DNA of 53,631 bases from Bacillota bacterium (lineage in GTDB: Bacteria > Bacillota > Sulfobacillia > Sulfobacillales > Sulfobacillaceae), in assembly GCA_021795465.1 (NCBI GenBank), contig JAJYPK010000007.1, positions 1 through 53,631 of the forward strand, read 5' to 3'. Shown in pieces: positions 16,043 through 24,130 of the stretch (position 1 is its first letter; each line of letters opens with the position of its first letter). The position numbers and the translations under genes are program-made. The notes beneath the pieces are model-generated. The model saw nothing but the letters and a program-made list of their open reading frames with translations. It was not told where the DNA came from and searched no databases.

Positions 16043-16948
16043 ATGGATAAGGAATTAGTCGCTCAGGGGATTAGCAAGCGGTATGGACGCAAAACGGTGT
16101 TGGACCATGTCGACTTGGCGGTACAGCCAGGAATTCACGGGTTATTGGGCAACAATGGTGCGGGTAAATCTACCCTCATTAAAATTCTTGCGACGGCAGC
16201 GCCGCCAAGCCAAGGATCGGTACAATATGGCACTCTGCAGCGTCCGCGTAATGACCATCAAATCCGCCAACAACTTGGGTATCTCCCCCAGCAGTATGGC
16301 CTTCTCGAGCACCTGACGGCGCGTGAATATCTTCTCTATGCGGCACGGATGAAGGGAGGATCGCCGAAGTCCGATGTATTTTCTCCCGACAAATGGCTTC
16401 GCCAGGTGGGTTTGCAAGATTATGCATCGCGCCGAATTCGGGGGTTATCCGGAGGCATGAAACAACGACTCGCCATCGCTCAAGCGATGATGGGAGCCCC
16501 GAGCTTGTTAATTTTAGATGAGCCGACAGCCGGACTGGATCCCGATGAGCGTGTACGCTTTCGTAATCTTATCCAGGAGTTTAGTCGCGAGGCTACGGTG
16601 TTGCTCTCCACCCACATCGTATCCGATGTGGAGCACATTGCCCAACATATCAGCATCATGCATCGTGGACACATCGTGGCCCATGGATCCCCGGAAGAAT
16701 TGGCTAACCGTGCCGTTGGGCGACTCTATGAAATAATGCTATCGACGGCAGATTGGGAATTTCAACGGGCGACATGGATGGACCGTCATGAGCTTACTCA
16801 TGGCGTGGTGGCGGGGATTATTCAAGAGCTGGGCGGCGTTCGAATCCGACTGGTCTCCGACACTCCCCCACCGAATGCGACTCCCGTGGACGAACCGGGT
16901 CTAGAAGACGGATACCTGGTTTGTACCACGTTGGACCTATCGCGATGA
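16043..16948 (+). CDS. ABC transporter ATP-binding protein (complete catalytic motifs)
   Basis: 301 residues. Walker A GNNGAGKST (about 36-44), Q-loop LGYLPQQYG (about 78), signature LSGGMKQRLAIAQ (about 136-148), Walker B LLILDEPTAGLDP (about 156-168) and H-loop LSTHIV. All residues needed to bind and hydrolyse ATP are present. The ~70-residue C-terminal extension is unassigned. First gene of a six-gene operon; its TGA overlaps the ATG of the next gene. It probably energises the two permease-like proteins that follow. Confidence 0.93.
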   Translation: MDKELVAQGISKRYGRKTVLDHVDLAVQPGIHGLLGNNGAGKSTLIKILATAAPPSQGSVQYGTLQRPRNDHQIRQQLGYLPQQYGLLEHLTAREYLLYAARMKGGSPKSDVFSPDKWLRQVGLQDYASRRIRGLSGGMKQRLAIAQAMMGAPSLLILDEPTAGLDPDERVRFRNLIQEFSREATVLLSTHIVSDVEHIAQHISIMHRGHIVAHGSPEELANRAVGRLYEIMLSTADWEFQRATWMDRHELTHGVVAGIIQELGGVRIRLVSDTPPPNATPVDEPGLEDGYLVCTTLDLSR

Positions 16949-17658
16949 TCCGCGTGTGGCTTGCAGAGATGGCGCATTTATGGCATGCAGGAGCACAGTG
17001 GATCACGGTAGTGCTGGTGGTTATGGGCGGGACGGTGTGGCTCTTGCCCGGAAAGCCCTTAGGACCATTTCCAGCGACTGCGTTGATTAAGTCGTCTGGA
17101 TGGTCCTGGTTTGGTGCCGTGGCCTACGCCGATATCCTTGATGTGATAATTCCATGGGGCGCAGTGGGGGCGGTGCTGCTCCTGGAGCACGATTGTCGAG
17201 ATGCACAGCGGACTCTACTTTTAGTGTGGTCGACCAGGAGCGTGGATTGGGTCGGGGGACGATCACTGGCCGTGATCAGTTGGGGCCTAGGGTGGACCCT
17301 CTTGGCATCCGGAATTCCGTCGTTGTTGGCGGCGCCGGTGCACTTTGCCCGCGACGTCATTCTGGTAATCCCGGTGTTGATGTTTTTGACGGGAGTGGCC
17401 TTTGGGTTTACCGAAGTTTTTCACGATCCATGGGCCGGCCTAGTGGTCTCCTCGATCGTGAGTGTATTGGGAGTGGGCATTCATCAATTGCCATTTGCAT
17501 CCCCTGGCCAACTTGAGGTGTTTGATGCCCGCAACCACCTGTGGTCTTCCGGCTTGATCGCTAACGAGTGGTGGCTCTTGATACTAGGGCTAATGAGTTT
17601 TGGGATGGGATGGATGGCGTTTAGTTTTCATCGGAAACGGGGGACATATCAATCATGA
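16945..17658 (+). CDS. ABC permease-like membrane protein (6 helices)
   Basis: 237 residues starting at the ATG that overlaps the ATPase stop (ATGA). About six hydrophobic segments with short loops (ITVVLVVMGGTVWLL, then WGAVGAVLLL, GWTLLASGIPSLL, DVILVIPVLMFLTGVAFGF, VVSSIVSVLGVGI, LLILGLMSFGMGW), the ABC-2-like permease size. EHDCRDAQRTLLLVW resembles the coupling region after helix 2 of ABC-2 permeases. Substrate unknown. Its own stop overlaps the next start. Confidence 0.75.
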   Translation: MIRVWLAEMAHLWHAGAQWITVVLVVMGGTVWLLPGKPLGPFPATALIKSSGWSWFGAVAYADILDVIIPWGAVGAVLLLEHDCRDAQRTLLLVWSTRSVDWVGGRSLAVISWGLGWTLLASGIPSLLAAPVHFARDVILVIPVLMFLTGVAFGFTEVFHDPWAGLVVSSIVSVLGVGIHQLPFASPGQLEVFDARNHLWSSGLIANEWWLLILGLMSFGMGWMAFSFHRKRGTYQS

Positions 17659-19673
17659 CCAGTCAGTGGTTGTCTGAAGTAGGCGCTGTGGCACGTTATG
17701 TCGTTAGAAGTCGCATTCTGTGGTTTTGGATTCTAGCGATGCTGATATGGCCAATCTGTTATATTTGGCTATTAGGCGCACAGGGCACGTCACCCATCAT
17801 GTTGAGTCTAAATCTCGCACTGATTCCGGTCGGCCCCATTTTGTTTGGGATCATCGGTGCCCAGGTGACGGATATGACACAAACCAAACGAGCCCAAGAA
17901 ATTCTGAAAGCATGGCCGATGCAGCCATGGCTGCGGACTCTTTCTATCATCACCGTGTTGGTGGTTATAGCCCTAATATCCGCTCTCGTCACCAATGGGG
18001 TGACCATCGTCGGGGTGTCGGGGCGATTTTGGCAAGGTCATGCATGGGCTATCATGGCACTCGAAGACGGACTGCTGGTAGTGGGTCTCACCGACTTACT
18101 CTGGATGGCAGGAGGTTTTGTTCTAGGGTCGTGGATTCATGGGCTGTGGAAGTTGCTGGCATCAATCCTCGTGCCCATGGGATGGCTCATCGGCAGTCTC
18201 GTGGTTGCGGACACCCTGATGGCCCACGGAACCCCCTACTCTCAACTCGTGGCCAGTCTGCAAGTGGGGCCATTTTCTTGGTTAGTCGGTCGGGTTTCCG
18301 TGATCTGGGGCTATGGACCGTATCAGCATCTCTTGGGTCCGTTCGCCCTTTTAACCGCTGTCGTCGGGATGTTTCTAGTGGCGATTGCCGGGCTTAAAGG
18401 GTATGGTCGCGACCGTAACTTGGTTTTGGGTGCTGGGTTGCTGGGACTCGGTGTGGTGTGGATAACCGTTGGGGTCGGCGGTGGACTCATTCGTCTGGGG
18501 ACGGTCAATCACTACCAAGCACTGGCGAGCGCATATCATAGTGGGAAGCGATCGAAAGTCAGGCTGATCCAAGCCCAGATGATCATCCGAAACTTGGCGG
18601 TCAACCAGATTGACGCCACGACGACCTTTACAGTCAAGCCAGAGACCTCCCTTTCACGGGTCAAATTTTTTCTCAATCCATCCCTTAAGGTAATGTCAGC
18701 TCGCGTAAATGGTCAGTTAGTTCCGGTCTCAGCATTGTCCACCTTAGGTTGGCACGCACTCAATGCACCCGTTGCCAAATCATCGCATGACTCCGTGCAA
18801 ATTTCATTTGAGGGGAATCCCTATCTCTCGGCACCCATTAATGGTTTGGCCTATGCGGCAGCATTTGTCTCTCGTAGTGGTTGGCTACTGCCTGGCGGGG
18901 ACTGGTACCCACTCTTAGGCACTCCGGGCAATGCCCCTATTCCGTGGAAGCTATATCTTGACCACGCACCCAAAATGACTACGGTCACCAGTATCGGCAC
19001 CCTACGCCCTGCCGGTCACGGAGCACTCCTGGCGCAGGGGCAAGCCAATAATGTGAGTATGGTCGGAGGACACTTGGCGGCAGTCGGCTACCATGGGCTC
19101 AAGATTTATACGGGAGCGGATGAGCTTACCGTGCTACGAAAGATGCTCGCACCCAAGAATTCTGGAGTTGCACCCGCAGGGTCCAGCGTGACGGATCTGA
19201 ATCGATTGGTGTATCAACTGAAACCCGATCTGAAGGGAAATCTCATCGTACCTTACGGCTCGGGAACCCCTCCGTATAGCCGTACCGTTGACCCTATGAT
19301 TCCCCAAATGTGGCCCCAAGGGGTGCGATTATCCTATTCGTCTCCAGGCGTTGCTCAAGCCCTAGAGAATTCCGCGACGTCCAGGGATGTGTCTGCCGTG
19401 TACAATGGTTTTGGACGCCTGGTCCTGGATCTTTGGATGACCCAAGGGATGAGCACTATCATGCCCACAGGCACCGTGTTGGACCACGTTGTGTCGTCGG
19501 TGTTATTGACCGTCGAGACAAACGATCAAATAAAGTCAGCCATGTTGGGACACCTGCCAATGAAAGCGTTTCCTGGGTTACTGATGCGGGTCCGAGCGCT
19601 CCACTTAGCGGGGCACTTAACCGCCAAAACGGTATCAGCGGCGGTTCGGGCTATAGTGCATCAATATCCTTAG
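17655..19673 (+). CDS. ABC permease-like protein with M1-peptidase-like extracytoplasmic domain, no zinc site
   Basis: 672 residues. Residues ~1-290 hold about seven or eight membrane helices, with an ABC-2-like coupling segment DMTQTKRAQEILKAWP. The rest is soluble and should face outside. Its first part (TTFTVKPETSLSRVKFFLNP, VNGQLVPVS, DSVQISFEGNPYLSAPI) has the pattern of the N-terminal beta-sandwich of M1 aminopeptidases, and FVSRSGWLLPGGDWYPLL fits the following strand. ABC permease/M1 fusions are known, but I find no HExxH or distal Glu, so peptidase activity is unlikely; a binding or sensor role is inferred. Start overlaps the previous stop. Confidence 0.7.
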   Translation: MTSQWLSEVGAVARYVVRSRILWFWILAMLIWPICYIWLLGAQGTSPIMLSLNLALIPVGPILFGIIGAQVTDMTQTKRAQEILKAWPMQPWLRTLSIITVLVVIALISALVTNGVTIVGVSGRFWQGHAWAIMALEDGLLVVGLTDLLWMAGGFVLGSWIHGLWKLLASILVPMGWLIGSLVVADTLMAHGTPYSQLVASLQVGPFSWLVGRVSVIWGYGPYQHLLGPFALLTAVVGMFLVAIAGLKGYGRDRNLVLGAGLLGLGVVWITVGVGGGLIRLGTVNHYQALASAYHSGKRSKVRLIQAQMIIRNLAVNQIDATTTFTVKPETSLSRVKFFLNPSLKVMSARVNGQLVPVSALSTLGWHALNAPVAKSSHDSVQISFEGNPYLSAPINGLAYAAAFVSRSGWLLPGGDWYPLLGTPGNAPIPWKLYLDHAPKMTTVTSIGTLRPAGHGALLAQGQANNVSMVGGHLAAVGYHGLKIYTGADELTVLRKMLAPKNSGVAPAGSSVTDLNRLVYQLKPDLKGNLIVPYGSGTPPYSRTVDPMIPQMWPQGVRLSYSSPGVAQALENSATSRDVSAVYNGFGRLVLDLWMTQGMSTIMPTGTVLDHVVSSVLLTVETNDQIKSAMLGHLPMKAFPGLLMRVRALHLAGHLTAKTVSAAVRAIVHQYP

Positions 19674-19691
19674 AACGGAGGCCGGTACGGG

Positions 19692-20303
19692 ATGGAATCG
19701 TTGAGCGATGAAAAGCTTTGCGACCGAATTGGAGCCGGCGACCGGCGGGCCGTCGCAATTTTATATCAACGCCATGTCGGAGAGGTTCTCGACCACCTGC
19801 GACTTCTGGGGGGGCCGGCCGACTGGGTCGAGGATGGGACGCATGACGTCTTTCTCAAGGTCTGGACCGCGTTAGAACGGGGCCAACGTCCACAGCGATT
19901 TCGAGTTTGGATACGCCGCATTGCGCACAATGTGCTTGTCGACTATTGGCGGCATCCTCACCAGGGCCGTGAGCTCTTGGTCGAGGTTCCAGAAACCCGA
20001 GCCCTGACCAAGGACATTGAGACCCCGCTCGTGATTGAAGAAGCACTCGGGCAACTTGATTTTGCATTGCGGGAAATTTTGGTTTTGCATTTTTATCAAC
20101 AGTTTACGTTACAAGAGATTGCAGAACTGCTAGGGGCGCCACTCGGAACCGTTAAATCACGGTTGGCTCGTGCCTATCGCCATATTGCGGTGATCATCCG
20201 GGACGGTCCCAGGACGCCGAAGAGTCGTAAGGTGAAATTGGAAAGACAGCGTATTTCGTGGAAAGGAGTGAAGACATATGAACAAAGACGAATGGGTCCG
20301 TGA
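19692..20303 (+). CDS. ECF-type RNA polymerase sigma factor
   Basis: 203 residues. Region 2 contains VEDGTHDVFLKVWTAL and FRVWIRRIAHNVLVDYWR (about 38-90), which bind core polymerase and the -10 element. Region 4 contains ALREILVLHFYQQFTLQEIA then ELLGAPLGTVKSRLARAY (about 120-160), the -35-binding helix-turn-helix. A basic tail of ~40 residues follows. The ATG at 19692 follows a GGAGG. It sits 18 bp after the permease-peptidase gene, so it is in the same transcript, and its end overlaps the next gene by 26 bp. ECF factors are normally held by a membrane anti-sigma factor, the probable role of that neighbour. Confidence 0.9.
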   Translation: MESLSDEKLCDRIGAGDRRAVAILYQRHVGEVLDHLRLLGGPADWVEDGTHDVFLKVWTALERGQRPQRFRVWIRRIAHNVLVDYWRHPHQGRELLVEVPETRALTKDIETPLVIEEALGQLDFALREILVLHFYQQFTLQEIAELLGAPLGTVKSRLARAYRHIAVIIRDGPRTPKSRKVKLERQRISWKGVKTYEQRRMGP

Positions 20304-21069
20304 AATGGCTCACATTGATCCGAGTCTACACCAGCAGCTAGACGTGCTATGGGATCAGTTGACCCGTATCCCGGACCCCCCGAGCACAGAAGTCAAGAGG
20401 CGTATTTGGTCCCGACTCATTCGGACTCGATCCCCCTTCTGGATGTACGCGCGCGCCTGGCGGTTAAGTTGGGTCATGCTACCAGGACGACGAGTGGGTA
20501 TCTTGGCGATGGGTCCACTGCTTGCGCTTCTCGCTACCTGGTTGGTACCTGTTCACCACTACGTGAATTTCGCGTGGTGGGGCCTTCTGTCTCCATGGGC
20601 CGGGCTGTTGATGGTGCCCATCCTGAATCTCAGTACCGAATCGGGTACCTGGGTGGATTGGGAGGCTGTGGCACCACTCGACCCGGGATTACGTATGGCC
20701 GTCGACTGGTTTATCACGATGGGCATTATGGCCGTGGCTGCCACCCTGGTTTCTGGGTTGATAGTGGAGCCGACAACGCGTCTACATCTCTTGATGATGT
20801 GGGTTGGTCCCTTCGGATTTACGTCTATCGGGACCGTACTACTGATGAGAAAACTGGGGGCACTCTGGTCTGTCGTCGTGACCTCACTCTTTTGGGGGAG
20901 TCAAACCCTTATCGGCTCGATCGCTTTGGTACGTGCGAAGACCACGTGGAGCCTATGGTTCGCCAACGTGCGTGCTCCCATATGGCCCGACCTAGTGGCC
21001 CTAGGGGTTGGTGTTGGCGTCGCCATTTATGTGGGTCAGAGAGGATGGTGGTCATGGATCTCCGGTTGA
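20278..21069 (+). CDS. Membrane protein in the anti-sigma position
   Basis: 263 residues. A cytoplasmic N-terminus of ~60 charged residues is followed by about six membrane helices. It has no HxxxCxxC zinc anti-sigma motif. The start lies inside the sigma gene with its own GGAAAGGAG, 26 bp before the sigma stop, a typical arrangement for a sigma/anti-sigma pair. That position, not sequence similarity, is the reason for the call. It overlaps the following pseudo-ATPase gene by 16 bp. It could equally be another permease subunit. Confidence 0.55.
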   Translation: MNKDEWVREMAHIDPSLHQQLDVLWDQLTRIPDPPSTEVKRRIWSRLIRTRSPFWMYARAWRLSWVMLPGRRVGILAMGPLLALLATWLVPVHHYVNFAWWGLLSPWAGLLMVPILNLSTESGTWVDWEAVAPLDPGLRMAVDWFITMGIMAVAATLVSGLIVEPTTRLHLLMMWVGPFGFTSIGTVLLMRKLGALWSVVVTSLFWGSQTLIGSIALVRAKTTWSLWFANVRAPIWPDLVALGVGVGVAIYVGQRGWWSWISG

Positions 21070-21683
21070 ATCAGGTGCGGCGCGAGCCTCATTTGCACGG
21101 GGTAACCGTGCGCATTCCAGAGGGGATTACGGAAATTGATGGACCGGATGTGATGGCGCGGGCCACCCTTATGCGGGTGTTGGCACTCATTCAACGTCCT
21201 GATTCCGGTGAGATTCTGTTTAATGGGAAGCGTTTCTTATCGACCCGCTACCGCCGAATGTGTGGCTTTCTTCCCAATATGCATAGCCAAGGAGTGTCGA
21301 GTGGGGCACGGGTTGAGGATGCGTTGAGGTATTTTGCTGGGCTGTGGATGGTGCCCGAGCCGAAGTTGGCATCTGAACGAGAGATCGATCGGTGGGGCCT
21401 TGAGTCCGTTCGGACCGTCCCTATCTCACGCCTGTCATTCGGACAACAAAAGCGCTTTGCATTGGCGGTTAGCTTAATAATGGAGCCGGCCATCTGGATC
21501 GCGGAAGCGCCGTTCGCTGGTCTTGACCACCCAGGACGGGTGGTCCTGGAAGACGTACTATGGCACCGAACGACTGATGGAAGCATTACGGTGATGACGC
21601 AACTAGACGATGAGGGGCGCATATGGCCTTCTGCTACGAGATTCAACGCCGTGAACGGGACAGTGATGGGGACGAGCGCATGA
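21054..21683 (+). CDS. ABC ATPase homologue with degenerate catalytic motifs
   Basis: 209 residues from the ATG at 21054 (AGAGAGG nearby; ATG at 21045 is an alternative). Overall layout is an ABC nucleotide-binding domain, but key sites are changed. Walker A is GPDVMARAT (30-38) instead of GPNGAGKST, lacking the Lys. The Q-loop Gln is Asn (GFLPNM). The signature is LSFGQQKRFALA (127-138). Walker B is AIWIAEAPFAGLD (146-158), losing the Asp but keeping the Glu. The H-loop is VMTQLDD, with no His. The gene is intact with no frameshift. It may be a non-catalytic partner of the ATPase at 16043, or a regulator. Confidence 0.8.
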   Translation: MDLRLNQVRREPHLHGVTVRIPEGITEIDGPDVMARATLMRVLALIQRPDSGEILFNGKRFLSTRYRRMCGFLPNMHSQGVSSGARVEDALRYFAGLWMVPEPKLASEREIDRWGLESVRTVPISRLSFGQQKRFALAVSLIMEPAIWIAEAPFAGLDHPGRVVLEDVLWHRTTDGSITVMTQLDDEGRIWPSATRFNAVNGTVMGTSA

Positions 21684-21924
21684 CAGTGTACCAAAAGTCC
21701 CGATGGGACGACAAAGATGTGGAGGGGAGGGCGTGCTGGTACCCCTCTGTTCCAGACTATGATAGATGACAAACCAAGAGAGATATCCCATAGAGGGTGG
21801 ATTCACACTGGATCCGTTCGGGTATCCATTCAAAATGGAGATACGGGCTGTCATAGCTCATGAGATCGGCATCTCTTGATGCCGTATTCGTATATGTCTT
21901 TCTAAATTCGTTGGAGGGGACGCT

Positions 21925-22686
21925 ATGTTAGTTGGGCCATCAGCCACGACGCGAGAAGATAAATGGGTGATGATCAATACGATGGGTGAAAAACTGCAGC
22001 AACGCTTTGATCAAGAAATTGTCGCTATCGGCGTGTACGGATCCGTGGCACGCGGCACTGATGGGCCGTTCTCGGATATCGAGATGTGGGCTGTGGTGGA
22101 GGATGGGAGAAAAATTTCGGGTTATGAATTCATCTGGGGTGCGTTTAAGGTGGAGATCGACGTCGTCGAACGTACGGAATTTTATGCGATGGCAAAGACT
22201 ATTGATGACGGATGGGCGATAAAGGCCGGAGCCTTTATCGATCTGATTCCCTGGTATGACCCAACCCACGTGTTTGATGAGGTAAGGGAGTTAGCCCTGG
22301 TCATTTCTGACGACCGCGTGCGTGCCGTAATGCGAGATTTTATGATTTGGGAGCCCTATGAAACGATGGGGAAGTTGCGAAATAGCATGAAGAGTGGGAG
22401 GGGGGACTACGTGTCACTGGGTGCTAAGGACATCGCGTGGCAGACCGCCAAACTAATTGGGCTTGCGAATAGGCAGTACTATACGACGAGAACCTATACT
22501 TTTGAGGAATCGCTTCAAATGGCCTCAAAACCCAAAGGCTATGAGGAACTCATCCGTGTCGTGCTGGACGGAACATTGGACGATAAGCCCCATGTCTATC
22601 AGTTGTGCGAAAACTTGTGGAACGGACTGAACGCATGGTTTCATGAGATGGGGATCGCGTATATGGTGGATGCATTGCCGTTCTGA
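21925..22686 (+). CDS. ANT(4')-like aminoglycoside nucleotidyltransferase homologue
   Basis: 253 residues resembling kanamycin nucleotidyltransferase (KNTase) over its length. The active-site segment AIGVYGSVARGTDGPFSDIE (34-53) matches the GVYGS-GR-TDGP-SDIEM of ANT(4'), including the Asp/Glu that bind Mg2+; KVEIDVV supplies the next acidic residues. The C-terminus (KGYEELIRVVLDGTLDD, ENLWNGLNAWFHEMG, ALPF) follows the KNTase C-terminal domain. Known ANT(4') enzymes inactivate aminoglycosides by adenylylation; whether this one does is inference. Preceded by GGAGGGG. It stands alone, without mobile element or integron context. Confidence 0.8.
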   Translation: MLVGPSATTREDKWVMINTMGEKLQQRFDQEIVAIGVYGSVARGTDGPFSDIEMWAVVEDGRKISGYEFIWGAFKVEIDVVERTEFYAMAKTIDDGWAIKAGAFIDLIPWYDPTHVFDEVRELALVISDDRVRAVMRDFMIWEPYETMGKLRNSMKSGRGDYVSLGAKDIAWQTAKLIGLANRQYYTTRTYTFEESLQMASKPKGYEELIRVVLDGTLDDKPHVYQLCENLWNGLNAWFHEMGIAYMVDALPF

Positions 22687-22705
22687 GCAGGATAAGGAGA
22701 CCAAC

Positions 22706-22990
22706 ATGAAGACCTATTCCACTGCGCCGGAGGACTACGAGTGCCCGTTTTGCCAGGTGGTGTCGGAGGGAGCACACCACCTCACCGGAGATGTAATCGC
22801 AATGCCCACTACAATGTGGGCCACGTTCCCGGGTGGCATACAGGCCGTCTGAACACGCATCTTCAAGGAATGGTTTTCCGCGATGGGATACCAGCACACG
22901 GGTGGCCCCGAATTGGCAATATGTCCGCCGGGTGATCCGCTGTCATTAGATTATCGGGGTGAGGGGTGGATACCAGTGGTGAAGAGGTAG
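22706..22990 (+). pseudogene. Remnant: HIT N-terminus joined to GyrI-like C-terminus, with in-frame TGA
   Basis: Starting from an ATG with AAGGAG at good spacing, the first ~30 residues (APEDYECPFCQVVSEG) look like the start of a HIT protein with its CxxC. Then, in the same frame, MPTTMWATFPGG and, after a TGA at 22850-22852, TRIFKEWFSAMGYQHTGGPE ... SLDYRGEGWIPVVKR match the end of the AraC-effector-binding (GyrI-like) fold, ending in TAG at 22988-22990. The middle of both proteins is missing. Best explained as a deletion fusion followed by a nonsense mutation. The intact short product would be 48 residues. Confidence 0.6.
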
Positions 22991-23052
22991 AATTTGACTC
23001 ATGGTGAGCACGGATCCGGAATGGACTATTTCGTGTCGAATCATTGGCGACG

Positions 23053-23811
23053 TTACTCGTGTTCTCGTTCGGTTCGGTGTTGGATCCAGACGTTTGGTTC
23101 CGTGTACCGCCCCAAGTTCTGCTCGCGATCAATATAAAGCGGACTCAAGCCTTGGGGGATGATGTAATGGCCCGTCGAGGGGTATTGCCGCCCCGTCCAA
23201 GTTTCCCACTGTTCAATAGAGCCAATCATGGTCTGGGAGTGGGGGGCCATCGCGATGATTTGGCCTCCCATTCGCACATGGCTTCTAATCCAGGGATCCA
23301 AGGGGAGGTTGTCGGGGCCTACCCAACGGGCGAAAGTTTCGATGGGTGTCAGGGGATAGAGATGCTTTAATGTAGGACGAACGGGTGCGATCACCCGAGT
23401 CAAGGGAGTATCCGCGCAAAGATTGCATAGAGCGCCAACAAGCTCTTTGGCCACGCCTTGACGTGTCTGCTGAGGATGGACGATACCCGCACAAATGACA
23501 AGGGTATTCACGGGTGCCGACGTCTCATGATCCATGACCGCCCGGCGAAGAGCGTCTGTGTATCCAGACGGAAGATCGGTCACTTCGCCGTTCCACGATA
23601 GGGGTACCGCCCACCCTGCGGCTGTCAGTTGACCTACCGCATCAAGCAGAACCAGGTTGTATTCGGCAAACCACTCCCAAACACGGTCAATATAGGAGTG
23701 AGCCACGGGATCGGCTGAGATAAACGGAGGGAACCCCTCCGAAAATAGGGTTTCCAACTGATCGTCGGGCCATGGTTTGGAATCAAAGCGTTCAATGGTA
23801 TATAACGACAT
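23053..23811 (-). CDS. GNAT-fold acetyltransferase
   Basis: 252 residues. It follows a large-GNAT pattern: LTAAGWAVPLSWNGEVTDLP (about 64-83), PVNTLVICAGIVHPQQTRQG then VAKELVGAL (about 101-128; the acetyl-CoA loop RxGxAK with one atypical position), APVRPTLKHLYPLTPIE, DPWIRSHVRMGG, WETWTG, IDREQNLGRYTEPNVW. These long motifs occur in a family of uncharacterised acetyltransferases seen in actinobacteria and Bacillota. Substrate unknown. GGAAAGGA precedes the start. Divergent from the SDR gene across a gap that carries interleaved inverted repeats. Confidence 0.75.
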   Translation of the reverse strand: MSLYTIERFDSKPWPDDQLETLFSEGFPPFISADPVAHSYIDRVWEWFAEYNLVLLDAVGQLTAAGWAVPLSWNGEVTDLPSGYTDALRRAVMDHETSAPVNTLVICAGIVHPQQTRQGVAKELVGALCNLCADTPLTRVIAPVRPTLKHLYPLTPIETFARWVGPDNLPLDPWIRSHVRMGGQIIAMAPHSQTMIGSIEQWETWTGRQYPSTGHYIIPQGLSPLYIDREQNLGRYTEPNVWIQHRTEREHE

Positions 23812-24130
23812 GCGTCAATCCTTTCCGCATTGCGTGGTGGGATGACCATTAATGATTGCGGGTTTACTCGGGAATGTCGAGGAGAAACAAGAGATACAAA
23901 AGCATCTTTCTTAGGATAGCATATTCTCATCGACCTTAAGAGACAAGCATCGATGAAGATCCCGATTAGACCATCGATGCTAGAATCGGGATGGTTTCGT
24001 CGTTTAGTTCGGAACAAGCACGGAGGTTACCGATGTCATGGCGCATATAGATCATTATGCTTTGGCCATTCATGACACAAGATGACAGGTTAGTCACTGA
24101 GACTTTCCGTGATCAGGGAGGGATATCTTC
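23812..24130. other. Divergent intergenic region
   Basis: It holds the interleaved repeats at 23946-23992 (see that entry) and a five-codon frame, MSWRI then TAG (24033-24050), with an SD-like CGGAGG in front, which could be a leader peptide but is more likely chance. GGGAGGG at about 24116 is the ribosome binding site of the SDR gene. Confidence 0.4.
23946..23992. repeat. Two interleaved inverted repeats in a divergent promoter region
   Basis: AGCATCGATG (23946-23955) is complementary to CATCGATGCT (23972-23981). ATCCCGATT (23959-23967) is complementary to AATCGGGAT (23984-23992). The two pairs alternate (1-2-1'-2'). Both arms of the first pair contain the palindrome CATCGATG, so these are also two direct copies of a palindrome. 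Such an arrangement fits tandem or overlapping regulator sites between the GNAT and SDR genes. Confidence 0.75.

Noticed and set aside
20349-21053. N-terminal extension of the degenerate ABC ATPase frame back to 20349
   Set aside because: The extension overlaps the six-helix membrane protein in another frame and is low-complexity in translation; the ATPase fold starts at about 21054.
22850-22852. TGA as a selenocysteine codon or programmed readthrough
   Set aside because: No SECIS-like hairpin was seen just after it, and neither parent family uses selenocysteine there.
23946-23992. An H-type RNA pseudoknot formed by the interleaved repeats
   Set aside because: The loop that would have to cross the 10-bp stem is only 2 nt (23982-23983), too short. 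Alternating hairpins or DNA sites are more plausible.
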